DNA of 34,133 nt from Acidobacteriota bacterium (GTDB lineage: Bacteria > Acidobacteriota > Vicinamibacteria > Fen-336), in the NCBI GenBank assembly GCA_003223555.1, contig QHVM01000048.1, positions 1 to 34,133 on the forward strand. Direction: 5' to 3'. The position numbers and the translations under genes are program-made. The notes below the pieces were generated by a model. It was not told where the DNA came from and did not search any database. It saw nothing but the letters and a program-made list of their open reading frames with translations. Below, in pieces: positions 9,166 through 19,180 of this stretch. Every line of letters begins with the position of its first letter. Within the stretch, counting starts at the first letter, position 1.

Positions 9166-9262
9166 GCGCGAAGCGGAGCGTCTCCTCTGCGCCGCGCGGC
9201 GGATTCACTTCGCCGGGCGGCGCTAGTGACGCTCCACGCGGAGCGTAGCGCACCGCATTCGG
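9166..9262 (+). repeat. Diverged copy of the 110-bp palindromic repeat family
   Basis: This segment matches the reverse complement of the repeat at 12256-12501 in three ordered blocks: 9166-9185 (one mismatch in 20), 9196-9207 (12 of 12) and 9237-9261 (two mismatches in 25). Spacing is conserved. The centre can fold (CGGCG around TTCAC, then CGCCG). It ends 15 bp before the DinB start codon, so it may affect that gene's transcript. It shows that the tandem repeat belongs to a dispersed family in this genome. Confidence 0.75.
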
Positions 9263-9276
9263 TAGAGGTAGGAGCC

Positions 9277-9762
9277 ATGCCTTTCACCGCCGCCGAGCGC
9301 GAGGAGCGCATCGCGCAGTACGAGCGGGGCCCGCTGCGGCTCCGTGACGCGCTGGCCCTGGTCCCCGACGACGCGGTGCGCTGGCGGCCCGCTCCCGGGC
9401 GGTGGTCCGTCCACGAGGTCGTGTGCCACTGCGCCGACTCGGAGACCAACGCGGCCGCGCGCATCCGGTATCTCGTCGCCGAGAAGGAGCCGGTGATCGT
9501 CGGCTACGACCAGGACGAGTGGGCCCGGCGGTTCGACTACCATTCGTTCCCCCTCGAGCCCGCCCTGCGCACGGTCGACGCGGTGCGGGCGACCACCACC
9601 GTCCTGCTGCGGAAGCTGCCTGAGGCGGCATGGCGCAAGGAGGGCCGGCACAGCGAGTCGGGACGCTACACGGCCGAGGACTGGCTGCGCATCTATTCCG
9701 ACCATCTCGAGAAGCACGCCCGGCAGATCGAGCGGAACCTGACCGCGTGGCAGGAGTCTTGA
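9277..9762 (+). CDS. DinB/YfiT-like putative metal-binding protein
   Basis: This 161-residue four-helix-bundle protein of the DinB superfamily carries the usual metal histidines: one in SVHEVVCHCADSE (about residue 48) and the H-x3-H pair in YSDHLEKHARQIE (about 143-147). The PGRWSVHEVV segment is typical. Members are thiol-dependent transferases or of unknown function, and the name does not imply DNA damage induction here. The ATG at 9277 follows AGGAG. An in-frame GTG at 9226 would translate repeat sequence and is rejected. The stop overlaps the start region of modA. Confidence 0.85.
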   Translation: MPFTAAEREERIAQYERGPLRLRDALALVPDDAVRWRPAPGRWSVHEVVCHCADSETNAAARIRYLVAEKEPVIVGYDQDEWARRFDYHSFPLEPALRTVDAVRATTTVLLRKLPEAAWRKEGRHSESGRYTAEDWLRIYSDHLEKHARQIERNLTAWQES

Positions 9763-10508
9763 GGGCGCTTCTCTGGGCCGCGCTGGCGCTGCTGTCCGCG
9801 CCGGTCTCCGCGCGGGCCGACGAGTTGACCGTCTTCGCGGCGGCCAGCCTGGCCGAGGCCCTGCAGGAGCTCGCGCGGGGCTACGAGCAGCAGGCGACCG
9901 GCCACCGGGTCGTCTTGAACGTCGGCGCCTCGAGCGACCTGGCCCGGCAGATCCTGGCCGGGGCCGCGGCCGACCTCTTCTTCTCCGCCGACCGGGCCCA
10001 GATGGACGCCCTCGAGCGGGCGGGCCTCGTCCGCGGCCCCGACCGCGTCGAGGTGCTGTCGAACCTCCTGGTCGTGGTGGTGCCGGCCTCGTCGGGTGCG
10101 GCGCTCACCTCGGCGGCCGGCCTCGCCCGGCTGCACCGGATCGCGATCGCGGATCCGGAAGCCGTGCCGGCCGGTGTCTACGCCCGGGCCTGGCTCGAGT
10201 CGCTCGGGCTGTGGTCCGCGCTCGAGGAGCGCCTCGTTCCGACGCTCAACGTGCGGGCCGCCCTGGCCGCGGTGGAATCCGGCAACGCCGAGGCCGGCAT
10301 CGTGTACCGCACCGATGCCGCGCTGTCCCGGCGCGTGCGCATCGCGCTCACGGTGCCGGCCGGGCAGGGGCGGCAGATCGTCTACGTCCTCGCCCCGCTG
10401 GCGGCATCGAAGAGCGCAGCGGCGCGCGAGCTGGCGGGCCGGCTCGCCGGTCCGGAGGCCCGGCCGGTCTACGAGAAGTACGGGTTCCTGTTCATCGCTC
10501 CCCGCTGA
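9747..10508 (+). CDS. modA: Molybdate-binding protein ModA
   Basis: This roughly 253-residue periplasmic receptor for molybdate (or tungstate) has a signal peptide (hydrophobic run ALLWAALALLSAPVSARA) before the mature start DELTVFAAASL. Oxyanion-binding segments are seen as AAASLAEAL, NVGASSDLARQI and AAADLFFSAD, with the family EAGIVYRTDAA near residue 195. The start is uncertain. GTG at 9747 is used here, and TTG at 9759 (TTGA overlap with the DinB stop, AGGAG only 2 bases before it) would give the same mature protein. It heads modABC. No ModE box was found. Confidence 0.92.
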   Translation: MAGVLRALLWAALALLSAPVSARADELTVFAAASLAEALQELARGYEQQATGHRVVLNVGASSDLARQILAGAAADLFFSADRAQMDALERAGLVRGPDRVEVLSNLLVVVVPASSGAALTSAAGLARLHRIAIADPEAVPAGVYARAWLESLGLWSALEERLVPTLNVRAALAAVESGNAEAGIVYRTDAALSRRVRIALTVPAGQGRQIVYVLAPLAASKSAAARELAGRLAGPEARPVYEKYGFLFIAPR

Positions 10509-10514
10509 GCGGCC

Positions 10515-11195
10515 GTGCTGACCGCGGACGAGGCCGGGGTCGTCCTGTTCACCCTCGAGGTGGCCGCCCTCACCACCCTTCTCCTCCTGCCCCCCGGCCT
10601 GGCCAGCGCCTTCGCTCTCGCCCGCTACCGCGGGCCGGGCAAGAGCGCGCTCGAGACGCTCTTGTCGCTGCCGCTGATCCTGCCCCCGACCGCCGTCGGC
10701 CTGGCCCTCCTCGAGGCGTTCTCACGCGGCTCGGCGCTCGGCGGCTGGCTGGCCGGCCGCGGCATCGAGGTCGTGTTCACCTGGAAGGCGGTGGTCCTGG
10801 CCACCGCCGTCATGTCCTTCCCCCTCCTCGTGCGCTCGGCGCGGACCGCCTTCGAAGAGATCGACCCGCGGCTGGTGGGCCTGGCCCGGACGCTCGGCTG
10901 CTCGCCCGCCGCGACCTTCTTCCGGGTGACACTGCCCCTGGCCTGGCGCGGCGTGCTGGCCGGCGCCGTGCTCGCCTTCGCCCGCGCTCTCGGCGAGTTC
11001 GGGGCCACGGTGATGGTGGCCGGCAACATCCCCGGCCGGACCCGGACCCTCGCCCTCGCCATCTTTCACGACAGCCAGGTCGGCCGGGACGACCGGGCGG
11101 CCGTGCTGGCGGGCGTGACCGCCGTCCTGGCCTTCGCCGCCCTGTGGACGACCGAGTGGCTGTCCCGGCGGCTGGAACGGAGGGCGGAGGAGTGA
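10515..11195 (+). CDS. modB: Molybdate ABC transporter permease ModB
   Basis: This 226-residue permease is the normal ModB length. It has about five or six membrane helices, the EAA loop LARTLGCSPAATFFRVTLP, and the family signature ARALGEFGATVMVAGNIPG. The start is GTG at 10515, six bases after the modA stop, with a weak ribosome site, so coupling to modA is likely. The stop is overlapped by the modC GTG. It forms a homodimeric channel in the inner membrane for molybdate uptake. Confidence 0.93.
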   Translation: MLTADEAGVVLFTLEVAALTTLLLLPPGLASAFALARYRGPGKSALETLLSLPLILPPTAVGLALLEAFSRGSALGGWLAGRGIEVVFTWKAVVLATAVMSFPLLVRSARTAFEEIDPRLVGLARTLGCSPAATFFRVTLPLAWRGVLAGAVLAFARALGEFGATVMVAGNIPGRTRTLALAIFHDSQVGRDDRAAVLAGVTAVLAFAALWTTEWLSRRLERRAEE

Positions 11196-12256
11196 TCGAG
11201 CTGAGCTTCGAGCTGCCCCTGGCCACGGCCGAGCTGCGGGTCGAAGCGGAGCTTCCCGCCGCGGTCACCGCGGTCATGGGCCCTTCCGGCGCCGGCAAGA
11301 CGTCCCTGCTGGAGGCGATCGCCGGACTGCGGCGAAAGGCCCGGGGCCGGATCGCCTGCCACGACGTCGTGTTCCTGGACAGCGCGCGCCACCTGCGGCT
11401 GGCTCCGGAGCGGCGGCGCGTCGGATACGTGCCCCAGGATGCCGGGCTGTTCCCCCACCTGACCGCCCTCGGCAACGTCCGCTTCGGGGCGCGAGCCGGG
11501 ACGCGGCAGGCGGAGACGGCCATCGAGACGCTGGAGATCGGCCCGCTCCTCGCGCGCTATCCGGCCTCGCTCTCCGGGGGCGAGAAACAGCGGGTGGCCC
11601 TCGCCCGCGCCCTGGCCACCGCGCCGCGGATGCTGCTGCTCGACGAGCCGCTGGCCGCCCTCGACGTCGAGCTGAAGGAGCGTGTGCTGCCCTACCTCAT
11701 GCGCATCCGCGACGAATGGAAGGTCCCGATCCTGTACGTGACCCACAACGTCGGCGAGGCGCTCGCGCTGGCCGGCCACGTCCTCTTCCTCCGCGCGGGA
11801 CGGGTCGAGGCCCAGGGGGCCCCGCTGGACCTGCTCTCCTCACCGGGTCTCTCGGCGGAGGCCGAGGCCGGCATCGAGAACCTGCTCCGCGGCCGGGTGG
11901 CCGCCCACGATCCGGCCGGGGGCATCACGCGGATCGAGCTCGACGGGAAGCTCGCGCTCTCGGTGCCGCTGGCCGAATCGCGTCCCGCCGGGTCGGCGGT
12001 GACGGTCGCCATCCGGGCCGAGGACGTCCTCGTTTCCACCGCGCCGGTCAAAGGCCTCTCGGCCCGGAACGTGTACGAGGCGCGGGTGGAGGGTCTCGAG
12101 CGGACCGGCGTCGACGTCACCCTGCGGTGCGCGATCACGGGGTCCGGCCGGCCGTGGCTGGTGCGGGTCACCCCGGCCGCGGTCGAGGCGCTCGGTCTGG
12201 CGGTGGGCACCACGGTGTGGCTCGCCGTCAAGAGCCACTCGGTCCGGATCGTCTAG
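11192..12256 (+). CDS. modC: Molybdate ABC transporter ATP-binding protein ModC
   Basis: This 354-residue ATPase has Walker A GPSGAGKT at 30-37, Q-loop YVPQDAGLF, signature LSGGEKQR, Walker B MLLLDEPLAALD and the switch His in YVTHNVGEAL. From about residue 285 a C-terminal TOBE/Mop-type molybdate-binding domain follows (GSAVTVAIRAEDVLV to the end), which is typical of ModC and supports the substrate call. The GTG start lies in a GTGA overlap with modB, preceded by purine-rich GGAGG. The last base of its stop codon is the first base of the 110-bp tandem repeat. Confidence 0.94.
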   Translation: MIELSFELPLATAELRVEAELPAAVTAVMGPSGAGKTSLLEAIAGLRRKARGRIACHDVVFLDSARHLRLAPERRRVGYVPQDAGLFPHLTALGNVRFGARAGTRQAETAIETLEIGPLLARYPASLSGGEKQRVALARALATAPRMLLLDEPLAALDVELKERVLPYLMRIRDEWKVPILYVTHNVGEALALAGHVLFLRAGRVEAQGAPLDLLSSPGLSAEAEAGIENLLRGRVAAHDPAGGITRIELDGKLALSVPLAESRPAGSAVTVAIRAEDVLVSTAPVKGLSARNVYEARVEGLERTGVDVTLRCAITGSGRPWLVRVTPAAVEALGLAVGTTVWLAVKSHSVRIV

Positions 12257-12501
12257 AGCGAATGCGGCGCGCTCCGCTCCGCGGTCGTCGTCCTCCAACG
12301 TCTCGCGTCGGAATGAATCCGCCGCGAGACGGCATCGGAGACGCTCCGCTGCGCGCGCCGGACGTGAGCGAATGCGGCGCGCTCCGCTCCGCGGTCGTCG
12401 TCCTCCAACGTCTCGCGTCGGAATGAATCCGCCGCGAGACGGCATCGGAGACGCTCCGCTGCGCGCGCCGGACGTGAGCGAATGCGGCGCGCTCCGCTCC
12501 G
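12256..12501 (+). repeat. Perfect 110-bp tandem repeat, 2.2 copies, palindromic core
   Basis: Two identical 110-bp units (12256-12365 and 12366-12475) and a 26-bp third partial unit lie between the convergent ends of modC and the next gene. Each unit contains an imperfect inverted repeat (TCGCG-t-CGGA, loop, TCCG-c-CGCGA; 12303-12327 in unit 1) and GC-rich GCGCGCTCCGCTCC blocks. There are no spacers, so it is not CRISPR. A diverged single copy in the opposite orientation is at 9166-9262. It may be a REP/MITE-like element or a bidirectional terminator that was recently amplified. It sits immediately after the stop codon. Confidence 0.95.
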
Positions 12502-12508
12502 AACGCGC

Positions 12509-14140
12509 TCAGGGCTCGACGTCGAACCGGAGCGCGTCCACGAGGTCCGGGCCCGGCCGGCCCCGGCGGGGGACGAGGGCGAGGCCGTCGGCGTCGACGA
12601 TGCCGGGCAGGAGCAGGCACTCCAGGGGCCGGCCCGGCTCGAGAGCCATGCCGGGATCGATGACGAGGGCGCGCTTGCCCTCGTCGTAGGCGAGCTTCAT
12701 CGTCGCGAAGCCGGACGGGTCGGCAGAGTCGGCGTAGCGCAGGAGGACGTGGCCGAGGAAGCTGTCCTCGTCCATGTACTTGTTGAACTGGAGGACGAAG
12801 CGGGCATCGGAGCGGACCCGCTCCCCGTCGAGGGGCAGGGTGAAGACGACGACGGGGGGCACGCCGCTGCCGGCCACGATGCGCACGCTCTTGACGCGGG
12901 CGGAGGCGGGCGCCGGCACCAGGGCCAGCTTCTCCGCGCGCAAGACGACCTGGCCGTCGCGCACGACCGGCCGTCCCACCACCTCCAGCCAGCTCCGGAC
13001 GTCCTCCTGGGCCGAGGGGTCCAGCCGGAAGTCGCGTCCCCGGGGCGACCTTCCGGTCACCCACACCGCCGCCCGGTCGTCCTTGATCACCCAGTCGTTG
13101 CGGTGGCGGAAGGAAGCGGAAGGCAGGTCTGCGTAGAGGTTGTAGCCGCGGAACTGGCCGACCACCCGGACGAGCCGGCCCTTGACGGCATCCGGATCGG
13201 CGACCAGCTCCGGCAGGCGGAGAGTCGGCGCCTCGGAGGACAAAGCCGTGGCGGCCCGCGTCCCCGACGCATCGAAGTCCCAGAAGCCGACGACGTAGCG
13301 AGGCCCCTGGCCCGGTCCGGCCGACTCACGGCGCACGACGCCGGTGAGGTCGATCGGCTGTCCCGCCCAGCCCTTCGCCTCGGCCGCGACGAGCCGAGCC
13401 ACTTCGGCATCCGGTGTGACGAAGACGCCCGTTCCCGCCTCGTCCACGAGGCGGGCCGGGGATGTCGCGGTCGCCGGCTCGAAGCGCCCGCCCAGGTGCA
13501 CGGCCTGGCCCTCGAACTGCGTCGGCGACTCGGCCAGCTCCGACGGGCTCGTCTCCCAGGTCGCGCCGTAGAGGGCTTCCCGGATCAAGGTCCCCGGCGC
13601 GGGCGTGCGTCCGAGCGCGTCCCGGATCGCATCCACCGCGGCGCGCGTGTCGGCGCTGACCGCCGAGGGCAGGTTCAGGTGCTGGAGGACCGGCGCGGTG
13701 GAGGCGGCCGAGCCGGTGAGCGGCAGCGGATCGCCGTCCGGGCCCTTGTAGTCCAATCGGCCTTCGGTGGCGAGCTGGGAGAGCTGCGACGTCCTGACGC
13801 GGCGCTCCTGGAGCAGCCACTGCGCGTGGGGCCGGGGGATGAGGACAAGGCGAGGCCCCTTCCCCTTGCGGAACTCCAGGGCGAATCCCGGTTCCCCGGT
13901 CGAGACCGAGCGCAGGTCGTCGAAGGAGACCTCGACCTTCGTCCGGCAGCCCAGCTCTCCCGCGATGCCCTGCCACATCACGACCCGCCGCCGCGGGTCG
14001 ACGGTCAAGATGCCTCCGTCGAGGCGGTCGACCTCGCGATGGGCGAGGGCCAGCTCGACGGCGCCGTCGCGAACCGCCATCCAGTCCCGCGGAGCGGGCA
14101 GAGAGCTTCCGAGCAGCAGCGCCAGGGCGAAGGCGGTCAT
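12509..14140 (-). CDS. Secreted protein with OB-like segments and C-terminal Ig-like domain
   Basis: This 543-residue protein is of unknown role. It starts with a short signal-like segment (MTAFALALLLGSS). Residues about 25-110 are beta-rich. Two repeats with OB-fold-like wording follow: FEGQAVHLGGRFEPAT with LVDEAGTGVFV (about 205-255), and VKGRLVRVVGQFRGYN with WVIKDDRAAVWVTG (about 318-370). Residues about 430-530 look like a bacterial Ig-like (Big_5/SbsA) domain, with PLDGERVRSDARFVLQFNKY and MKLAYDEGKRALVIDPG. It is probably periplasmic or surface-exposed. The gene ends 7 bp from the tandem repeat and its start is 38 bp downstream of the boxR stop, so it may be co-transcribed with boxR. 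Confidence 0.8.
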   Translation of the reverse strand: MTAFALALLLGSSLPAPRDWMAVRDGAVELALAHREVDRLDGGILTVDPRRRVVMWQGIAGELGCRTKVEVSFDDLRSVSTGEPGFALEFRKGKGPRLVLIPRPHAQWLLQERRVRTSQLSQLATEGRLDYKGPDGDPLPLTGSAASTAPVLQHLNLPSAVSADTRAAVDAIRDALGRTPAPGTLIREALYGATWETSPSELAESPTQFEGQAVHLGGRFEPATATSPARLVDEAGTGVFVTPDAEVARLVAAEAKGWAGQPIDLTGVVRRESAGPGQGPRYVVGFWDFDASGTRAATALSSEAPTLRLPELVADPDAVKGRLVRVVGQFRGYNLYADLPSASFRHRNDWVIKDDRAAVWVTGRSPRGRDFRLDPSAQEDVRSWLEVVGRPVVRDGQVVLRAEKLALVPAPASARVKSVRIVAGSGVPPVVVFTLPLDGERVRSDARFVLQFNKYMDEDSFLGHVLLRYADSADPSGFATMKLAYDEGKRALVIDPGMALEPGRPLECLLLPGIVDADGLALVPRRGRPGPDLVDALRFDVEP

Positions 14141-14178
14141 CGGCTGTGATCTCGCGCGATTCTAACCCGCGCCGCGGC

Positions 14179-14934
14179 TCAAGGGGGCAGGAGTCTTTCG
14201 ACCGCACGTACGGTTCCTTGGATGCGAAGCCGGGAGGTGTCCACCGTGCGGTCGGCCTCCGCGTAGAGGCGTTGCCGGGCGGCCAGCAGCCGGCGCAGCT
14301 CCGCCATCGCTTCCGGGTGGTCCGCCATCGGGCGGCGGTCGCCTTGCTGCACCACGCGGTTCCAGTGGTCCTCGGGATCGGCCCGTAGCCAGACCGTGAG
14401 CGCGCGGCGCCGCAGCAGCGAGTAGGTCTCGGGCGAGGTCACCAGCCCGCCGCCGACGGCGAGCACGGCCGGCCGGCCGGCGGCCCGGGCTTCATCCAGC
14501 ACGCGCTCCAGCGTCTCCCGCTCCAGCCGGCGGTAGTACTCCTCGCCATGCAGGGCGAACAGCTCGGTCAGGGACATCCCGGCGGCCTGCTCCACGCGCC
14601 GGTCCAGCTCCACGAAGGGCACCCTCCGTCGCCGGGCCAGCCGGCGGCCGATGGTGGTCTTGCCCGCGCCCCTCAGCCCAAGCAGCGCGATGACGGAGGG
14701 GCGATCCGTCCCGCCGTCCGGCTCGGCGAGCAGGGCGGTGGGCGTGGAGCCGAGGGCCCGGGCCAGGTCGGCCAGACGGCGCACCGAGATGTTGGCCTGG
14801 CCGCCCTCCACCCCGATCAGGAAGCGGCACGAGAGCCCCGAGCGCTCGGCCAGGGCGTTCAGCGTGTAGCCCCGCTCGGCGCGCCGCTCGCGCACCCGGC
14901 GTCCCAGCGTCTCCAACAGCCGATCGGCCCCCAT
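14179..14934 (-). CDS. boxR: BzdR/BoxR-type regulator: XRE HTH fused to shikimate-kinase-like domain
   Basis: This 251-residue regulator has an N-terminal XRE helix-turn-helix (residues 8-66; TLNALAERSGLSCRFLIGVE). A short linker leads to a shikimate-kinase-like domain (80-251) with P-loop GLRGAGKTT at 86-94, ELDRRVE (Asp111), AVGGG at 159-163 and lid QGDRRPM at about 197-203. This fusion is known in Azoarcus BzdR/BoxR, where the kinase-like domain senses benzoyl-CoA and releases repression. The position opposite boxCB strongly supports that role here. Its predicted transcript start is only a few bases before the ATG, so translation may be nearly leaderless. The inverted repeat overlapping its own -10 suggests autoregulation. 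Confidence 0.93.
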   Translation of the reverse strand: MGADRLLETLGRRVRERRAERGYTLNALAERSGLSCRFLIGVEGGQANISVRRLADLARALGSTPTALLAEPDGGTDRPSVIALLGLRGAGKTTIGRRLARRRRVPFVELDRRVEQAAGMSLTELFALHGEEYYRRLERETLERVLDEARAAGRPAVLAVGGGLVTSPETYSLLRRRALTVWLRADPEDHWNRVVQQGDRRPMADHPEAMAELRRLLAARQRLYAEADRTVDTSRLRIQGTVRAVERLLPP

Positions 14935-14944
14935 CGCGCCCAGT

Positions 14945-14987
14945 GCACTATATTACACTATCAGCCGCTGTCAATGAACTATAGTGC
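14945..14987. promoter_or_regulatory. Putative BoxR operator: inverted repeat GCACTATA-N27-TATAGTGC
   Basis: An 8-bp perfect inverted repeat (14945-14952 and 14980-14987) flanks the boxR promoter. A third partial copy, CACTAT, starts at 14956, ten bases after the first. The left arm covers the boxR -10. The right arm abuts the boxC -35. The word TGCA, described in BzdR operators, occurs once at 14944. Binding by BoxR is inferred from position and symmetry. Confidence 0.6.
14947..14974 (-). promoter_or_regulatory. boxR promoter (TTGACA-N16-TATAGT)
   Basis: On the minus strand TTGACA (14969-14974) and TATAGT (14947-14952) are separated by 16 bases, close to the sigma70 consensus. A transcript start near 14940 would leave about 6 bases before the ATG at 14934, so boxR mRNA may be almost leaderless. 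The -10 is contained in the left arm of the operator-like inverted repeat. Confidence 0.7.
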
Positions 14988-15016
14988 TTGACGCCCGGGG
15001 GCGGGACGGCTATGCT
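14988..15016 (+). promoter_or_regulatory. boxCB promoter (TTGACG-N17-TATGCT)
   Basis: TTGACG (14988-14993) and TATGCT (15011-15016) have the ideal 17-base spacing and precede the boxC ATG by 28 bases. The right arm of the inverted repeat ends at the base before the -35, so a bound repressor would block polymerase. Confidence 0.7.
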
Positions 15017-15044
15017 GAGAGCCACTGGGAGCAGGGGTCGTTGA

Positions 15045-16697
<1,653 letters not shown>

Positions 16698-16741
16698 CGG
16701 ACTCAACGCAGAGGGCGCCGAGGACGCAGGGGAAAGAATAG
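16698..16741 (+). repeat. Short GCAGAGG-rich motif between boxC and boxB
   Basis: The 44-bp spacer is made of CGCAGAGG / CGAGGACGCAGGGGAAAG-like words. A related stretch occurs in the opposite orientation at 31450-31505. Similar purine-rich words are scattered in many high-GC environmental genomes. The function is unknown. It contains the only candidate ribosome site for boxB (AGGGGAAAG). Confidence 0.4.
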
Positions 16742-18157
<1,416 letters not shown>

Positions 18158-18163
18158 GACGGC

Positions 18164-19180
18164 ATGAAGACGGTGGTGCTCCAGGAGCCGGGCCGGCTCG
18201 TCCTCTCCGACGGTCCGGCCCCGGCGCCCCCGGCGAGCGACGAGGCGCTCGTGCGAGTCCGGCGCATCGGCGTCTGCGGGACGGACTTCCACGCCCTGCG
18301 GGGCGACCAGCCTTTCTTCGCCTATCCGCGGATCCTCGGCCACGAGCTGGGCGTGGAGCTGCTGCAAGCGCCGGCCAACCCGGCCGGTCTGCGGGCGGGC
18401 GACCGCTGCGCGGTCGAGCCGTATCTGGAGTGCGGCCGCTGCGTGGCCTGCCGGCGAGGGCGCACCAACTGCTGCGTGGAGCTGCGGGTGCTCGGCGTCC
18501 ATGTGGACGGCGGGATGAGGGAGATGATCACGCTTCCCCTGCGCAAGCTCCACCGCTCGGACTCCCTTTCGTTCGAGCAGCTCGCCCTGGTCGAGCCCTT
18601 GAGCGTCGGCGCCCATGCCGTGGGCCGGGCCGGGCTGGAAGCGGGCGAGACGGTGCTCGTGGTGGGCACGGGTCCCATCGGGCTGTCGGTCATCGCCTTC
18701 GCGCGGTCGGCGGGAGCGCGGGTGATCGCCGCCGACGTGAGCGAAGGGCGGCGGGAGTTCTGCCGCCGGCATCTGGGCGTCGAGACCGCGCTGGCGGCCG
18801 ACGGCGAGATGGAGACCGCGCTGCGCGCGGCCACCGGAGGCGAGATGCCCACGGTCGTATTCGAGGCGACCGGCAACGCCGCCTCGATGGAGCGCTCGTT
18901 CGGCCTCGTGGCCGGCAGCGGGAAGCTGGTCCTGGTCGGCCTGTGCCAGGGGCGCATCGCGTTCTCCGACCCCGAGCTTCACCGCCGGGAGATGACCGTG
19001 CTCAGCAGCCGGAACGCCGTGGGGGCCGACTTCGAGCGCGTCCTCTCCGCCGTCGAGGCCGGCCGCGTCGACGTTCGCCCGTGGATCACGCACCGGGCGC
19101 CGCTGTCCGAGGTGAGCGAAGCCCTGCCGTCCTGGGGCCGGCCGGAGACGGCTGCGCTCAAGCCGATGGTGGAGGTGTGA
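18164..19180 (+). CDS. Zinc-dependent alcohol dehydrogenase family protein
   Basis: This 338-residue medium-chain dehydrogenase carries both zinc sites. The catalytic ligands are Cys38 and His60-Glu61 (GHE), and the structural lobe is C-x2-C-x2-C-x7-C at 90-104. The NAD(P) site is GTGPIG in VLVVGTGPIGLSVIAFA. It resembles the L-idonate/galactonate 5-dehydrogenase or RspB group. It starts 6 bp after boxB and so belongs to the box operon. It is not BoxD, which is an aldehyde dehydrogenase acting on the semialdehyde, though reduction of a pathway intermediate is conceivable. Its 3' end overlaps the convergent MFS gene by 23 bp. Confidence 0.87.
   Translation: MKTVVLQEPGRLVLSDGPAPAPPASDEALVRVRRIGVCGTDFHALRGDQPFFAYPRILGHELGVELLQAPANPAGLRAGDRCAVEPYLECGRCVACRRGRTNCCVELRVLGVHVDGGMREMITLPLRKLHRSDSLSFEQLALVEPLSVGAHAVGRAGLEAGETVLVVGTGPIGLSVIAFARSAGARVIAADVSEGRREFCRRHLGVETALAADGEMETALRAATGGEMPTVVFEATGNAASMERSFGLVAGSGKLVLVGLCQGRIAFSDPELHRREMTVLSSRNAVGADFERVLSAVEAGRVDVRPWITHRAPLSEVSEALPSWGRPETAALKPMVEV

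Noticed and set aside
9226-9276. GTG start extending the DinB-like protein
   Set aside because: The extra residues are translated from the dispersed repeat, and the ATG at 9277 has AGGAG.
12256-12501. CRISPR array
   Set aside because: Units are directly adjacent with no unique spacers, and no cas genes are present.
12482-14149. A 555-codon plus-strand frame antisense to the secreted protein gene
   Set aside because: It starts inside the repeat and has only shadow-like composition. The minus-strand frame has a signal peptide and domain-like motifs.
18164-19180. Dehydrogenase as BoxD
   Set aside because: BoxD is an aldehyde dehydrogenase. This protein has the two zinc sites and GTGPIG loop of medium-chain alcohol dehydrogenases.
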